Under the pieces are notes generated by a model. The model was not told where the DNA came from and searched no databases. It saw nothing but the letters and a program-made list of their open reading frames with translations. Both the position numbers and the translations under genes were made by a program. DNA of 64,000 bases from Mesorhizobium sp. WSM3860 (GTDB lineage Bacteria > Pseudomonadota > Alphaproteobacteria > Rhizobiales > Rhizobiaceae): the NCBI RefSeq assembly GCF_002294995.1, contig NZ_NSGF01000003.1, positions 186,001-250,000 of the forward strand. The letters are read 5' to 3'. Shown in pieces: positions 28,862 through 36,543 of this stretch; position 1 is the stretch's first letter, and every line of letters starts with the position of its first letter.

Positions 28862-28983
28862 AGTGAGTGGTGAATGGTGAATGGTGAATAGTGAATCGAA
28901 CTCTGTACCGCCTCATCATCGCTGCCCCCTTCCAGCCGAACATCTGACCATTCACCATTTTACCATTCACCATTCACCGCACT
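28862..28983. repeat. Inverted pair of TGAATGG-heptamer arrays
   Basis: The left arm (about 28864-28897) has four tandem units close to GTGAATG; the right arm (about 28945-28982) has the reverse-complement units (ATTCACC). The arms are separated by about 47 unrelated bases. The transcript could fold into a long hairpin inside the Anbu operon, between the ATP-grasp stop and the alpha-E start. Heptamer arrays of this type are scattered in rhizobial genomes. Confidence 0.85.
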
Positions 28984-30418
28984 AATCATCCAACACCCAC
29001 GTATCCTTCGTCCCACCGCCCTGCGACGAGTTGACGACCAGCGACCCCTCCTTGAGCGCGACGCGCGTCAGGCCGCCCGGGACGATCTGGATACGATCCG
29101 AAACCAGCACGTAAGGCCTGAGATCGACATGGCGCGGTGCCAGCCCGTTCTCGGTCAGGATTGGGCATGTCGACAGCGCGAGCGTCGGCTGGGCGATGTA
29201 GTTGCCGGGTTTCGCCTGCAGCTTCTTGGCGAACGCCTCGCATTCCTTCTTGGTCGCCGCAGGTCCGACCAGCATGCCGTAGCCGCCGGAGCCGTGCACT
29301 TCCTTGATGACAAGCTCGCCGATGTGCTCAAGCACATATTTCAGGCTGTTGGGCTCTGAGCAGCGCCATGTCGGGATGTTACCGAGGATCGCCTTGCGGC
29401 CGGTGTAGAACTCGACGATCTCCGGCATGTAGGAATAGATCGCCTTGTCGTCGGCAATGCCGGTGCCCGGCGCATTCGCGATGGTGATGTTGCCGGCCCG
29501 ATAGACATCCATGATGCCCGGCACGCCGAGCGCGGAATCCGGCCGGAAGGTCAGCGGATCGAGGAAGGCGTCGTCAACGCGTCGGTAAAGCACGTCGATC
29601 TGCTTGTAGCCTTCGGTGGTGCGCATCGTGACATGGCCGTCGACCACGCGCAGATCCTGTCCTTCGACCAGTTGCACCCCCATCTGGTCGGCGAGGAAAG
29701 CATGCTCGAAATAAGCGGAGTTGTAGCTGCCCGGCGTCAGCACCGCGATGGTCGGCGCGCCCTTTGCGCCCTGCGGCCGCACCGCCGCCAGAGACTGGCG
29801 CAGCAGCTGCGGGTAATTCTCGACCGGCCGCACCTTGATCTGCTGGAACAGCTCCGGGAAGAGCTGCATCATCGTCTCGCGGTTCTCCAGCATATAGGAG
29901 ACGCCCGACGGCGTGCGGGCATTGTCTTCCAGCACGTAGAATTCGTTCTCGCCGATACGCACGATGTCGACGCCGATGATATGGGTGTAGACGCCGGCCG
30001 GCGGTCTCACACCGATCATCTCTGGCAGGAACGCTTCGTTCTTCGCCACCAGTTCCTTGGGAACGCGCCCGGCGCGCAGGATTTCCTGGCGATGATAGAT
30101 ATCGTCGAGAAACGCGTTGAGCGCCTGCACGCGCTGCTCGATGCCCTGCGTCAGCCGGCGCCATTCCTGGCCGGAAATGATGCGCGGGACGATGTCGAAG
30201 GGGATCAGCCGTTCGGAAGCTTCCTGCTCGCCATAGACGGCGAATGTAATGCCGGTCTTGCGGAAGACGCGTTCGGCGTCCTCCATTTTCTGGGTGAGCC
30301 TGGCCGGGTCCTGTTCCTTCAGCCAGCGATCGTAAGCCTGGTATGGTCTTCTCAATCCGGACACTTCCGGAAGCATTTCGTCAAACGCTGCCAATCGCGT
30401 ACTCCCCTCTGAAGCCAT
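28982..30418 (-). CDS. Circularly permuted ATP-grasp type 2 protein (DUF404/DUF407)
   Basis: The 478-residue protein starts MASEGSTRLAAFDEML and carries the family stretches THIIGVDIVRIGENEFYVLE, DNARTPSGVSYMLENRE and KEVHGSGGYGMLVG, the last being the glycine-rich ATP loop. ATP-grasp enzymes ligate a carboxylate to an amine through an acyl phosphate; this subgroup is predicted to synthesise or attach a peptide. It is the first gene of the cluster, whose other products could process the peptide. I chose the ATG at 30418; another at 30451 is in a region without family features. Confidence 0.92.
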   Translation of the reverse strand: MASEGSTRLAAFDEMLPEVSGLRRPYQAYDRWLKEQDPARLTQKMEDAERVFRKTGITFAVYGEQEASERLIPFDIVPRIISGQEWRRLTQGIEQRVQALNAFLDDIYHRQEILRAGRVPKELVAKNEAFLPEMIGVRPPAGVYTHIIGVDIVRIGENEFYVLEDNARTPSGVSYMLENRETMMQLFPELFQQIKVRPVENYPQLLRQSLAAVRPQGAKGAPTIAVLTPGSYNSAYFEHAFLADQMGVQLVEGQDLRVVDGHVTMRTTEGYKQIDVLYRRVDDAFLDPLTFRPDSALGVPGIMDVYRAGNITIANAPGTGIADDKAIYSYMPEIVEFYTGRKAILGNIPTWRCSEPNSLKYVLEHIGELVIKEVHGSGGYGMLVGPAATKKECEAFAKKLQAKPGNYIAQPTLALSTCPILTENGLAPRHVDLRPYVLVSDRIQIVPGGLTRVALKEGSLVVNSSQGGGTKDTWVLDD

Positions 30419-30561
30419 TTCACTGGCCCGGCTGGAGAAAATCAAGCGCAATCGGTGATTTGGACGGCGCTGCCGGCCGCTCTATGCAAATTGCCTAAGA
30501 TTAGGGCAGCGGGAGCGATGCTGGGTCAGATCCTGCTCGGCGACCGGGCATCAACGGCAAA

Positions 30562-30798
30562 TCAGAACGCCCGGAAAGTGACGATGGTGAAGGTGTCCTT
30601 GATTCCGGGCAGGATCTGCACCCGTTCATTGATGAAGTGGCCGATGTCTTCCTCGTCGTCGACATAGAATTTTGCGAGCAGGTCGTAATTGCCGGCGGTC
30701 GAGTAGATTTCGGAGGCGATCTCGGCATCGGCGAGCGCGCTGGCGACCTCGTAGGCTTTGCCCAGATCGCACTTTATCTGCACGAAAAATGCCTTCAT
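30562..30798 (-). CDS. Stand-alone Lrp/AsnC ligand-binding domain protein
   Basis: The 78-residue protein is a single RAM (Lrp/AsnC ligand-binding) domain: MKAFFVQIKCDLGKAYEVAS followed by a beta-alpha-beta fold with GNYDLLAKFYVDD and PGIKDTFTIVTF. There is no DNA-binding helix-turn-helix. Such stand-alone domains oligomerise and bind amino acids. It may be a co-regulator or metabolite buffer. No operon partner is evident. Confidence 0.88.
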   Translation of the reverse strand: MKAFFVQIKCDLGKAYEVASALADAEIASEIYSTAGNYDLLAKFYVDDEEDIGHFINERVQILPGIKDTFTIVTFRAF

Positions 30799-31082
30799 TG
30801 CCCGGTCCTGCCAGTCTTCGCGAATGAGCGGCCCTTGTGGCAGACTGGCGACGGGCTTTCAAGCATCAGGCTGAACGCGCCTTGGCGACCGCTTGCCGCA
30901 ACTCCGCGAACGGCATGCCACACCGGCCCGGGGACGCCACCAATGACAGCTCGGGAACGCCTTAGGTCAGAGGTCCTAGCGGAGACATCCGTGCGGGCAA
31001 GAATCTGCGAAACGGTGAAACCACGGCACACCGGCCATCGTATGTTAGATTGTTTATCCACGCGAATTTCTGGAGACAGGCC

Positions 31083-31502
31083 ATGCGCCGCGTGTTGTTC
31101 GCACTCGCTCTCGTACCGATGGTTCTCGCATCCATCGCCTTCGCCGGCGACGTCCAGATCAAAGCGGCGCAAACAGTCATCGACAGCCAGCTCAAGGCCT
31201 TTCTCGCCGATGACGGCGCCACCGCCTACAGCTTCGCCGCGCCGAACGTGAAGCGGATCTTCCCAACCGTCGACACCTTCATGAATATGGTGACCAACGG
31301 CTATGCGCCTGTACGCAGGCCGCAGAGCTATTCCTTCGGCAAGGTGGAGCAGACCGGGCCGGCCTCGATCATCCAGCAGGTGCTGATCGTCGGGCCCGAC
31401 GGCAAGGACTATGAGGCGGTCTACACGCTTGAACAGCAGCCCGACGGCAGCTTTAAGATCACCGGCTGCAGCCTGCGCGCCTCGACTTCGGTCAGCACCT
31501 AA
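31083..31502 (+). CDS. DUF4864-domain exported protein
   Basis: The 139-residue protein begins with a signal peptide (MRRVLFALALVPMVLASIAF, cleaved after AFAG). The mature part, AAQTVIDSQLKAFLADDGAT and then AYSFAAPNVKRIFPTVD, is the DUF4864 family, a cystatin/NTF2-like small periplasmic fold of unknown role. The ATG at 31083 gives a clean signal peptide; a start at 31050 would add 11 residues before it. It converges on tgt. Confidence 0.87.
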   Translation: MRRVLFALALVPMVLASIAFAGDVQIKAAQTVIDSQLKAFLADDGATAYSFAAPNVKRIFPTVDTFMNMVTNGYAPVRRPQSYSFGKVEQTGPASIIQQVLIVGPDGKDYEAVYTLEQQPDGSFKITGCSLRASTSVST

Positions 31503-31509
31503 AAACCGC

Positions 31510-32640
31510 TCACAGCGCCGGCAAATCGCCCCTCGCCCAGCCTTCCGAAATCTCGGCAGCGCGCGTCTCGAAAGCATTCGCCTCGATCGCGGCCCGGATG
31601 TCCTGCATCAGCTTCTGGTAGTAGGCCAGGTTGTTCCAGGTGAGCAGCATTGCGCCAAGCGACTCCTGCGAGCGTACGAGATGATGCAGATAGGCGCGCG
31701 AGTAGTCGCGCGCCGCGGGGCAGTCGCTTTCCTCGTCCAGCGGACGCGGATCGTCGGCATGGCGGGCGTTACGCAGGTTGATCTTGCCGCGGCGCGTATA
31801 GGCGAGACCATGGCGGCCGGCGCGCGTCGGCATCACGCAGTCGAACATGTCGATGCCGCGCGCCACGGATTTCAAGATGTCGTCCGGGGTGCCGACACCC
31901 ATCAGGTAGCGCGGCCTGTCGGCCGGCAGTTCCGGGCAGGTTATGTCCAGCATCTCCAGCATCACCGCCTGCGGCTCGCCGACCGCCAGCCCACCGACGG
32001 CATAGCCTTTGAGGTCCATCGCCGCCAACGCCTGCGCCGAACGCACGCGCATCACAGCACTGTCGCCGCCCTGCACGATGCCGAACATCGCCTTGCCCGG
32101 CTGATCGCCGAACGCCGTCTTGCAGCGTTCGGCCCAGCGCAGCGACAGTTCCATGGCGCGCTCGATTTCCTTCGGCTTGGCGGGGAGCGCCGTACACTCG
32201 TCGAGCTGCATCTGGATGTCGGAATCGAGCAGCCCCTGGATTTCGATCGACCGCTCCGGCGACATCTCGTAGCGCGCACCGTCGATATGCGAGCGGAAGG
32301 TGACGCCCTTTTCGCTGAGCTTCCTCAGCTTCGACAGCGACATCACCTGGAAGCCGCCGCTATCAGTCAGGATCGGGTGCGGCCAGCGCGCGAATTCATG
32401 CAGGCCGCCGAGCTTCGCCACGCGTTCGGCCCCTGGCCTGAGCATCAAATGATAGGTGTTGCCGAGGATGATGTCGGCGCCGACGCCCCGCACCTGGTCC
32501 ATATACATGGCTTTGACCGTGCCCCCGGTGCCGACCGGCATGAAGGCCGGCGTGCGGATCTCGCCGCGCGGCATGCTGATGAGGCCGCGCCGCGCCTTGC
32601 CGTCGATGGCAAGCAGCTTGAAGGAGAAAGTCTCAGCCAT
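31510..32640 (-). CDS. tgt: Queuine tRNA-ribosyltransferase (zinc site degenerate)
   Basis: Tgt exchanges guanine-34 for preQ1 in GUN-anticodon tRNAs. The 376-residue protein has Asp93 in LTDSGGFQ, the GGLAVGE loop (216-222) and the nucleophile region [12 protein letters not shown] (262-273). In bacterial Tgt, three Cys (CxCxxC) and a His bind zinc; here the segment reads ESDCPAAR (304-311), so only one Cys (C307) remains. The preceding ORF overlaps its start by 8 bases, and queA lies beyond that. The in-frame upstream extension to 32817 is a shadow of that ORF. Confidence 0.95.
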   Translation of the reverse strand: MAETFSFKLLAIDGKARRGLISMPRGEIRTPAFMPVGTGGTVKAMYMDQVRGVGADIILGNTYHLMLRPGAERVAKLGGLHEFARWPHPILTDSGGFQVMSLSKLRKLSEKGVTFRSHIDGARYEMSPERSIEIQGLLDSDIQMQLDECTALPAKPKEIERAMELSLRWAERCKTAFGDQPGKAMFGIVQGGDSAVMRVRSAQALAAMDLKGYAVGGLAVGEPQAVMLEMLDITCPELPADRPRYLMGVGTPDDILKSVARGIDMFDCVMPTRAGRHGLAYTRRGKINLRNARHADDPRPLDEESDCPAARDYSRAYLHHLVRSQESLGAMLLTWNNLAYYQKLMQDIRAAIEANAFETRAAEISEGWARGDLPAL

Positions 32641-32902
32641 CGAATTCCTTGTCGTGCACCGGGGCGCCGGGCGCCTGCTCGTCGAGCGACTGCCGGTAGC
32701 GGATGCAGCCGCGCATGAATTTCGGCCACGGCGGCACGGCGATCGCCGGCTCCATCTTCTCCGGCAGCAGGTCCCAGAGGTCCGGGTGATGCCAGCAGAG
32801 GTCATGGCCGCTCGCATCGCGATGCGCGCGGATACCGGTTCGCAGCTTCGTCACTTCCGCGATGAGCGCCTCGCGGTCCATCTGCTCGAGGTCATCATCC
32901 AT
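32633..32902 (-). CDS. Hypothetical protein between queA and tgt
   Basis: The 89-residue protein starts [20 protein letters not shown]. The N-terminal half is a charged helix and the C-terminal half includes [17 protein letters not shown] and [18 protein letters not shown]. It overlaps queA by 8 bases and tgt by 8 bases, so it is translationally coupled to both queuosine-pathway genes. The Trp/His-rich [11 protein letters not shown] segment is distinctive. I know this type as an uncharacterised rhizobial protein. A link to queuosine is inferred from position only. Confidence 0.82.
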   Translation of the reverse strand: MDDDLEQMDREALIAEVTKLRTGIRAHRDASGHDLCWHHPDLWDLLPEKMEPAIAVPPWPKFMRGCIRYRQSLDEQAPGAPVHDKEFDG

Positions 32903-33980
32903 TGCTCGTCTCCGCTCGGAAAAGCAGGCTGGAATCTCCGTAGGAGTAGAATCTGTAGCGGCTCGCGATGGCATGCGCATAGGCCGAACGCATCGCCTCC
33001 AGCCCGCTGAAGGCCGAGACCAGCATGAACAGCGTCGAGCGCGGCAGATGGAAATTGGTCATCAACATGTCGGCCGTCCGGAAGCGGTAGCCGGGCGTGA
33101 TGAAGATATCGGTCGGCCCGGACCAGGCCTCGATCCTGCCGTCTTCACGCGCAGCACTTTCCAGAAGGCGCAGCGAGGTCGTGCCGACGGCGACAATCCG
33201 CCCTCCCCGCGCCTTTGCAGCGTTGAGCGCATCTGCCGTCTCTTGGCTCACGAAACCCGTTTCCGCATGCATCTTATGGTCGGCGGTATCGTCGGCCTTA
33301 ACTGGCAGAAAAGTGCCGGCACCGACATGCAGCGTGACGAAGCGGCGCTCGATTCCCTTGGCTTCGAGCGCTGCAAACAGCTCCGACGTGAAATGCAGGC
33401 CGGCGGTGGGGGCCGCGACCGCGCCCTCTTCCCTGGCATAGATGGTCTGGTAGTCGCTGCGGTCGCGCTCGTCATCGTCTCGCTTCGAGGCGATGTAGGG
33501 CGGCAATGGAATGTGACCTACGGCGTGCATTGCCTCGTCAAGAAAGACCCCCGAGAGGTCGAAGCCGAGCAACACCTCGCCCGCCTCGCCCTTCTTGATC
33601 ACTGTCGCATCGAGCCGGCCGAGGAAGCAGGAATTCTGGTCGTGGCCGAAATGGATGCGGTCGCCAACAGCGATGCGCTTGCCTGGCCGCATGAAGGCCT
33701 GCCAGCGGTCAGGCCTGACCCGCATATGCAGCGTGGCCTCGACCTGCGCCACCGCCTCGCCGCGTTTGCGAACGCCTTTCAGTTGTGCCGGAATGACCTT
33801 AGTGTCGTTGAACACCAGCACGTCGCCTTCTCTGAGCAGCGACGGCAGATCCCTGACGGTGCGGTCGTGCAGCGTTTCGCCTGGTTTGACCACCAGCAGC
33901 TTGGCGCTGTCCCGCGGCTCCGCGGGGCGCAGCGCGATGCGCGCCTCCGGCAGGTCGAAGTCGAACAGATCGACGCGCAT
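32895..33980 (-). CDS. queA: S-adenosylmethionine:tRNA ribosyltransferase-isomerase
   Basis: QueA transfers the ribosyl part of SAM to preQ1 in tRNA, making epoxyqueuosine. The 361-residue protein begins [20 protein letters not shown] and has the family segments [24 protein letters not shown] and the C-terminal [17 protein letters not shown]. It is the first gene of queA-orf-tgt, and its ATG touches the stop of the YdcZ-type transporter gene. Confidence 0.97.
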   Translation of the reverse strand: MRVDLFDFDLPEARIALRPAEPRDSAKLLVVKPGETLHDRTVRDLPSLLREGDVLVFNDTKVIPAQLKGVRKRGEAVAQVEATLHMRVRPDRWQAFMRPGKRIAVGDRIHFGHDQNSCFLGRLDATVIKKGEAGEVLLGFDLSGVFLDEAMHAVGHIPLPPYIASKRDDDERDRSDYQTIYAREEGAVAAPTAGLHFTSELFAALEAKGIERRFVTLHVGAGTFLPVKADDTADHKMHAETGFVSQETADALNAAKARGGRIVAVGTTSLRLLESAAREDGRIEAWSGPTDIFITPGYRFRTADMLMTNFHLPRSTLFMLVSAFSGLEAMRSAYAHAIASRYRFYSYGDSSLLFRAETSNG

Positions 33981-34432
33981 CAGTATAGCCGGATGAGCAG
34001 CGCTCCAACGAGCAGCAACACGGCGCCGGCCACGCGACCAAGCGAGACCTCGCGCACGGCAACACCAAGGAAGCCGGCACGGTCGACCAGCATGCCGGCG
34101 ATCAGCTGGCCGGCGACCAGAAAGGCCATGAGCGCTGCCGCGCCGATGCGCGGCGTGAGAATGGTGGAGAGCGTCACATAGAAGCCGCCGAGCATGCCGC
34201 CGGCGACGAACAGCCAGGGTGCCGGCGCCTTCCAGTCGAGCGAGAGGCCCTGCAGCTTCACCACGGCGACCGCGATGATGCCGAGAACGACGGCGCCGGA
34301 CAGGAACGAAAAAGCGGCGGCCGCGACCGGAAGGCCGAGGCCGCGCGCCAATTGCGAGTTGATCGGCGCCTGGATGGCGATGAAGGCGCCCGAAAGGATG
34401 CCGAGCAGGGACCAGACTGCGCCCATCATCAT
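33980..34432 (-). CDS. DMT-superfamily transporter, YdcZ/DUF606 type
   Basis: The 150-residue membrane protein has five predicted helices and the family features [20 protein letters not shown] and [21 protein letters not shown]606 (YdcZ) proteins are half-size drug/metabolite transporters that act as dimers; the substrate is unknown. It overlaps the queA start by one base and follows ppiB by 8 bases, so it is in the same leftward run. Confidence 0.9.
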   Translation of the reverse strand: MMMGAVWSLLGILSGAFIAIQAPINSQLARGLGLPVAAAAFSFLSGAVVLGIIAVAVVKLQGLSLDWKAPAPWLFVAGGMLGGFYVTLSTILTPRIGAAALMAFLVAGQLIAGMLVDRAGFLGVAVREVSLGRVAGAVLLLVGALLIRLY

Positions 34433-34440
34433 TCTATGCC

Positions 34441-34953
34441 TTACTTGACGTCGGCCGCGACCTTCAGCGACACGATCTTGTCGGGATCCTGCACCGGCTC
34501 GCCGCGCTTGATTTTGTCGACATTCTCCATGCCTTCGATGACCTGGCCCCAGACCGTGTATTGGCGGTTGAGGAAGGAGGCATCGTCGAAGCAGATGAAG
34601 AACTGCGAGTTCGCCGAGTTCGGATTCTGCGCCCGCGCCATCGAGCAGGTGCCGCGGCCGTGATTGGCGTTGGAGAATTCGGCCTTGAGGTCCGGCTTGT
34701 CGGAGCCGCCCATGCCGGCGCGCGACGGAGCGAAGGTCGGCTTCGAGGAGTTGCCGAACTTGACGTCGCCGGTCTGCGCCATGAAGCCGTCGATGACACG
34801 GTGGAACACGACGCCGTCATAGGCGGCCTCGCGCGCCAGTTCCTTGATGCGCGCGACATGGCCGGGCGCAAGGTCCGGATACATTTCGATGACGACCTCG
34901 CCCTTGGTCGTTTCCATGATGAGCGCGTTCTCGCGGTCCTTGATCTCAGCCAT
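34441..34953 (-). CDS. ppiB: Cytosolic peptidyl-prolyl cis-trans isomerase (cyclophilin B type)
   Basis: The 170-residue cyclophilin has the active-site FHRVIDGFMAQTGD and the segment GTCSMARAQNPNSANSQFFI. It has no signal peptide, so it acts in the cytosol on proline bonds during folding. It is 30 bases after a paralogue with a signal peptide. The symbol reflects family usage; one of the two may be named ppiA. Confidence 0.92.
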   Translation of the reverse strand: MAEIKDRENALIMETTKGEVVIEMYPDLAPGHVARIKELAREAAYDGVVFHRVIDGFMAQTGDVKFGNSSKPTFAPSRAGMGGSDKPDLKAEFSNANHGRGTCSMARAQNPNSANSQFFICFDDASFLNRQYTVWGQVIEGMENVDKIKRGEPVQDPDKIVSLKVAADVK

Positions 34954-34983
34954 GTCAGAAAATCCTTTTGAAAATCGAGTGAG

Positions 34984-35574
34984 TTACTTGCTGTCGGCAG
35001 CGATGCGGACCTTGATCATGCGGTCCGGGTCGGTGACCGTGCCGTTGTCCGCCTCGTCGCCCTTCTTGATCTTGTCCACCAGATCCATGCCGCTCTCCAC
35101 CTTGCCGACAATGGTGTACTGCCCGTCGAGGTTCGGCGCCGGCGCGAACATGATGAAGAACTGGGAATTGGCCGAGTTCGGGTCCTGCGAGCGGGCCATG
35201 CCGACCACGCCGCGGGTGAATTGCTCGGTCTGCGAGAACTCGGCAGGCAGATCGGGAAGGTCGGATCCGCCGGTGCCGACGGCTTCGGGATTAAAGCCCT
35301 TCTTCATGTTGCCGAACTTGACGTCGCCGGTCTGGGCCATGAAGCCGTCGATGACGCGGTGGAAGGCGACATTGTCATAGGCGCCCTCGCGCACCAGCTT
35401 CTTGATCTGCGCCACATGCTTCGGCGCCAGATCGGGACGTAGCGCGACGGTCACGTCGCCGTTCTTCAGCGTGATGATCATGGTGTTTTCCTTGTCCGCG
35501 GCCAGGGCCGGCAAGGACGCCGCCAGAACGCCGGCAAGCACGACAAGGAACGAAGCGAGCTTTTTCAGCTTCAT
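34984..35574 (-). CDS. ppiA: Periplasmic peptidyl-prolyl cis-trans isomerase (cyclophilin)
   Basis: The 196-residue protein starts with a signal peptide (MKLKKLASFLVVLAGVLAAS, cleaved near ALA-AD), followed by a cyclophilin domain with FHRVIDGFMAQTGD and GVVGMARSQDPNSANSQFFI. The mature enzyme should act in the periplasm. It is paired with the cytosolic paralogue, which probably arose by duplication. I took the ATG at 35574 as it starts the signal peptide; the upstream frame runs into a palindromic repeat. Confidence 0.92.
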   Translation of the reverse strand: MKLKKLASFLVVLAGVLAASLPALAADKENTMIITLKNGDVTVALRPDLAPKHVAQIKKLVREGAYDNVAFHRVIDGFMAQTGDVKFGNMKKGFNPEAVGTGGSDLPDLPAEFSQTEQFTRGVVGMARSQDPNSANSQFFIMFAPAPNLDGQYTIVGKVESGMDLVDKIKKGDEADNGTVTDPDRMIKVRIAADSK

Positions 35575-35583
35575 GAGGTTCTC

Positions 35584-35648
35584 CGAAAGTCTTTGTTTGG
35601 GTGCATGTCGTTGCCCCAAAACCGCGATCCACTTTTGGGCGACATGCA
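35584..35648. repeat. Rhizobial palindromic intergenic repeat, copy 1
   Basis: TGCATGTCG and CGACATGCA flank a core with CCCCAAAA and CTTTTGGG, giving an imperfect hairpin (35602-35649). On the minus strand it is followed by a CAAACAAAGA tail. A second copy of the same family is at 59722. It lies between coaD and the ppiA gene. Confidence 0.75.
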
Positions 35649-36149
35649 CTATTTCGCGAATTTGGCAGTAAGGGCGCCTGCAACGGCCGCCGGCACGAAC
35701 GGGCGGATATCGCCGCCCATTGACGCAATCTGGCGGACAAGTGTGGCGGTAATGGTGCGCACAGACGGGCTGGCCGGCAGGAAAACCGTCTGCAGCTCTG
35801 GCGCCATGGTCTCGTTCATGCCCGCCATCTGCATCTCATAATCGAGATCGGTGCCGTCGCGCAGGCCACGGATGATGATCGAGGCGCCATGCTTCCTGGC
35901 GGCGTCGATGACCAGCCCATCGAACGAGACGACCTTGATGCGGTCGCTGTCGCGGCCGAATTCCGCCTTGGTCGCGGCCACGATCAGCTTCACGCGTTCC
36001 TCAAAGGAAAACAGCGGCGTCTTGCCGGGATGAATGCCGATTGCAGCGTAGACGGTGTCGGCCACGGCAAGCGAAGCCTTCAACACGTCGAGGTGACCAT
36101 TGGTCAGCGGGTCGAAGGAGCCGGCGTAAAGGGCGGTGCGTTCGGTCAT
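35649..36149 (-). CDS. coaD: Phosphopantetheine adenylyltransferase
   Basis: CoaD transfers AMP to 4'-phosphopantetheine in coenzyme A synthesis. The 166-residue protein has the nucleotidyltransferase motif [15 protein letters not shown] (9-23; TNGH equals the TxGH motif), [21 protein letters not shown] and the C-terminal SSxxVR-like segment [14 protein letters not shown]. Length is typical. It is followed on the same strand by the cyclophilin pair. Confidence 0.96.
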   Translation of the reverse strand: MTERTALYAGSFDPLTNGHLDVLKASLAVADTVYAAIGIHPGKTPLFSFEERVKLIVAATKAEFGRDSDRIKVVSFDGLVIDAARKHGASIIIRGLRDGTDLDYEMQMAGMNETMAPELQTVFLPASPSVRTITATLVRQIASMGGDIRPFVPAAVAGALTAKFAK

Positions 36150-36340
36150 GGCAGGCTTCTAGCGAGCCTCTCCGACAAAGGCAAATCCCATTGCTGCGCC
36201 GATCGTGAACCTTTTCACGGACGTGAACGACAGACGAATGCGACAATCACGAACACTTCACGCAGCGTTCACCAGCTTGCCGCTTCAGCAGATGAAACCA
36301 AAGCACCATCTTACCGTTGTAAGCGCAGGAGAACACGCAA

Positions 36341-36493
36341 ATGCTGATCTACATGCTTGCCACTGCAATGACCATCGTGATGCTGATCGCCACCGCATTC
36401 GGATTGCACCAGGAAGCGGCGCGGGTGCGCGTCAAGACCAACACCAAGCGGCTCGATAGCTTCGTAGGTCGCAACCTTTACCATCGCCGCTGA
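36341..36493 (+). CDS. Small membrane peptide (50 aa)
   Basis: This 50-residue frame starts MLIYMLATAMTIVMLIATAF, one transmembrane helix, followed by a basic tail ending NLYHRR. A good AGGAGA ribosome site lies 8 bases upstream of the ATG. The size and shape (one helix plus Arg/Lys-rich tail) fit a regulatory small membrane protein, but no family is recognised. It converges on gyrA, with a hairpin between the two. Confidence 0.5.
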   Translation: MLIYMLATAMTIVMLIATAFGLHQEAARVRVKTNTKRLDSFVGRNLYHRR

Positions 36494-36510
36494 TTTCCAG
36501 CCATGATCGC

Positions 36511-36528
36511 ACCGGCCTGAGGGCCGGT
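36511..36528. terminator. Hairpin between the small membrane peptide and gyrA
   Basis: ACCGGCC and GGCCGGT form a 7-bp stem with a TGAG loop in the 50-base gap between the converging genes. No clear T-run follows on either strand, so it may be a weak or bidirectional terminator. Confidence 0.5.
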
Positions 36529-36543
36529 GGCGCGTTGTAAGGC

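Noticed and set aside
28862..28983. CRISPR array
   Set aside because: Units are seven bases and arranged as an inverted pair with no regular spacers, so it is not a CRISPR; no cas genes are present.
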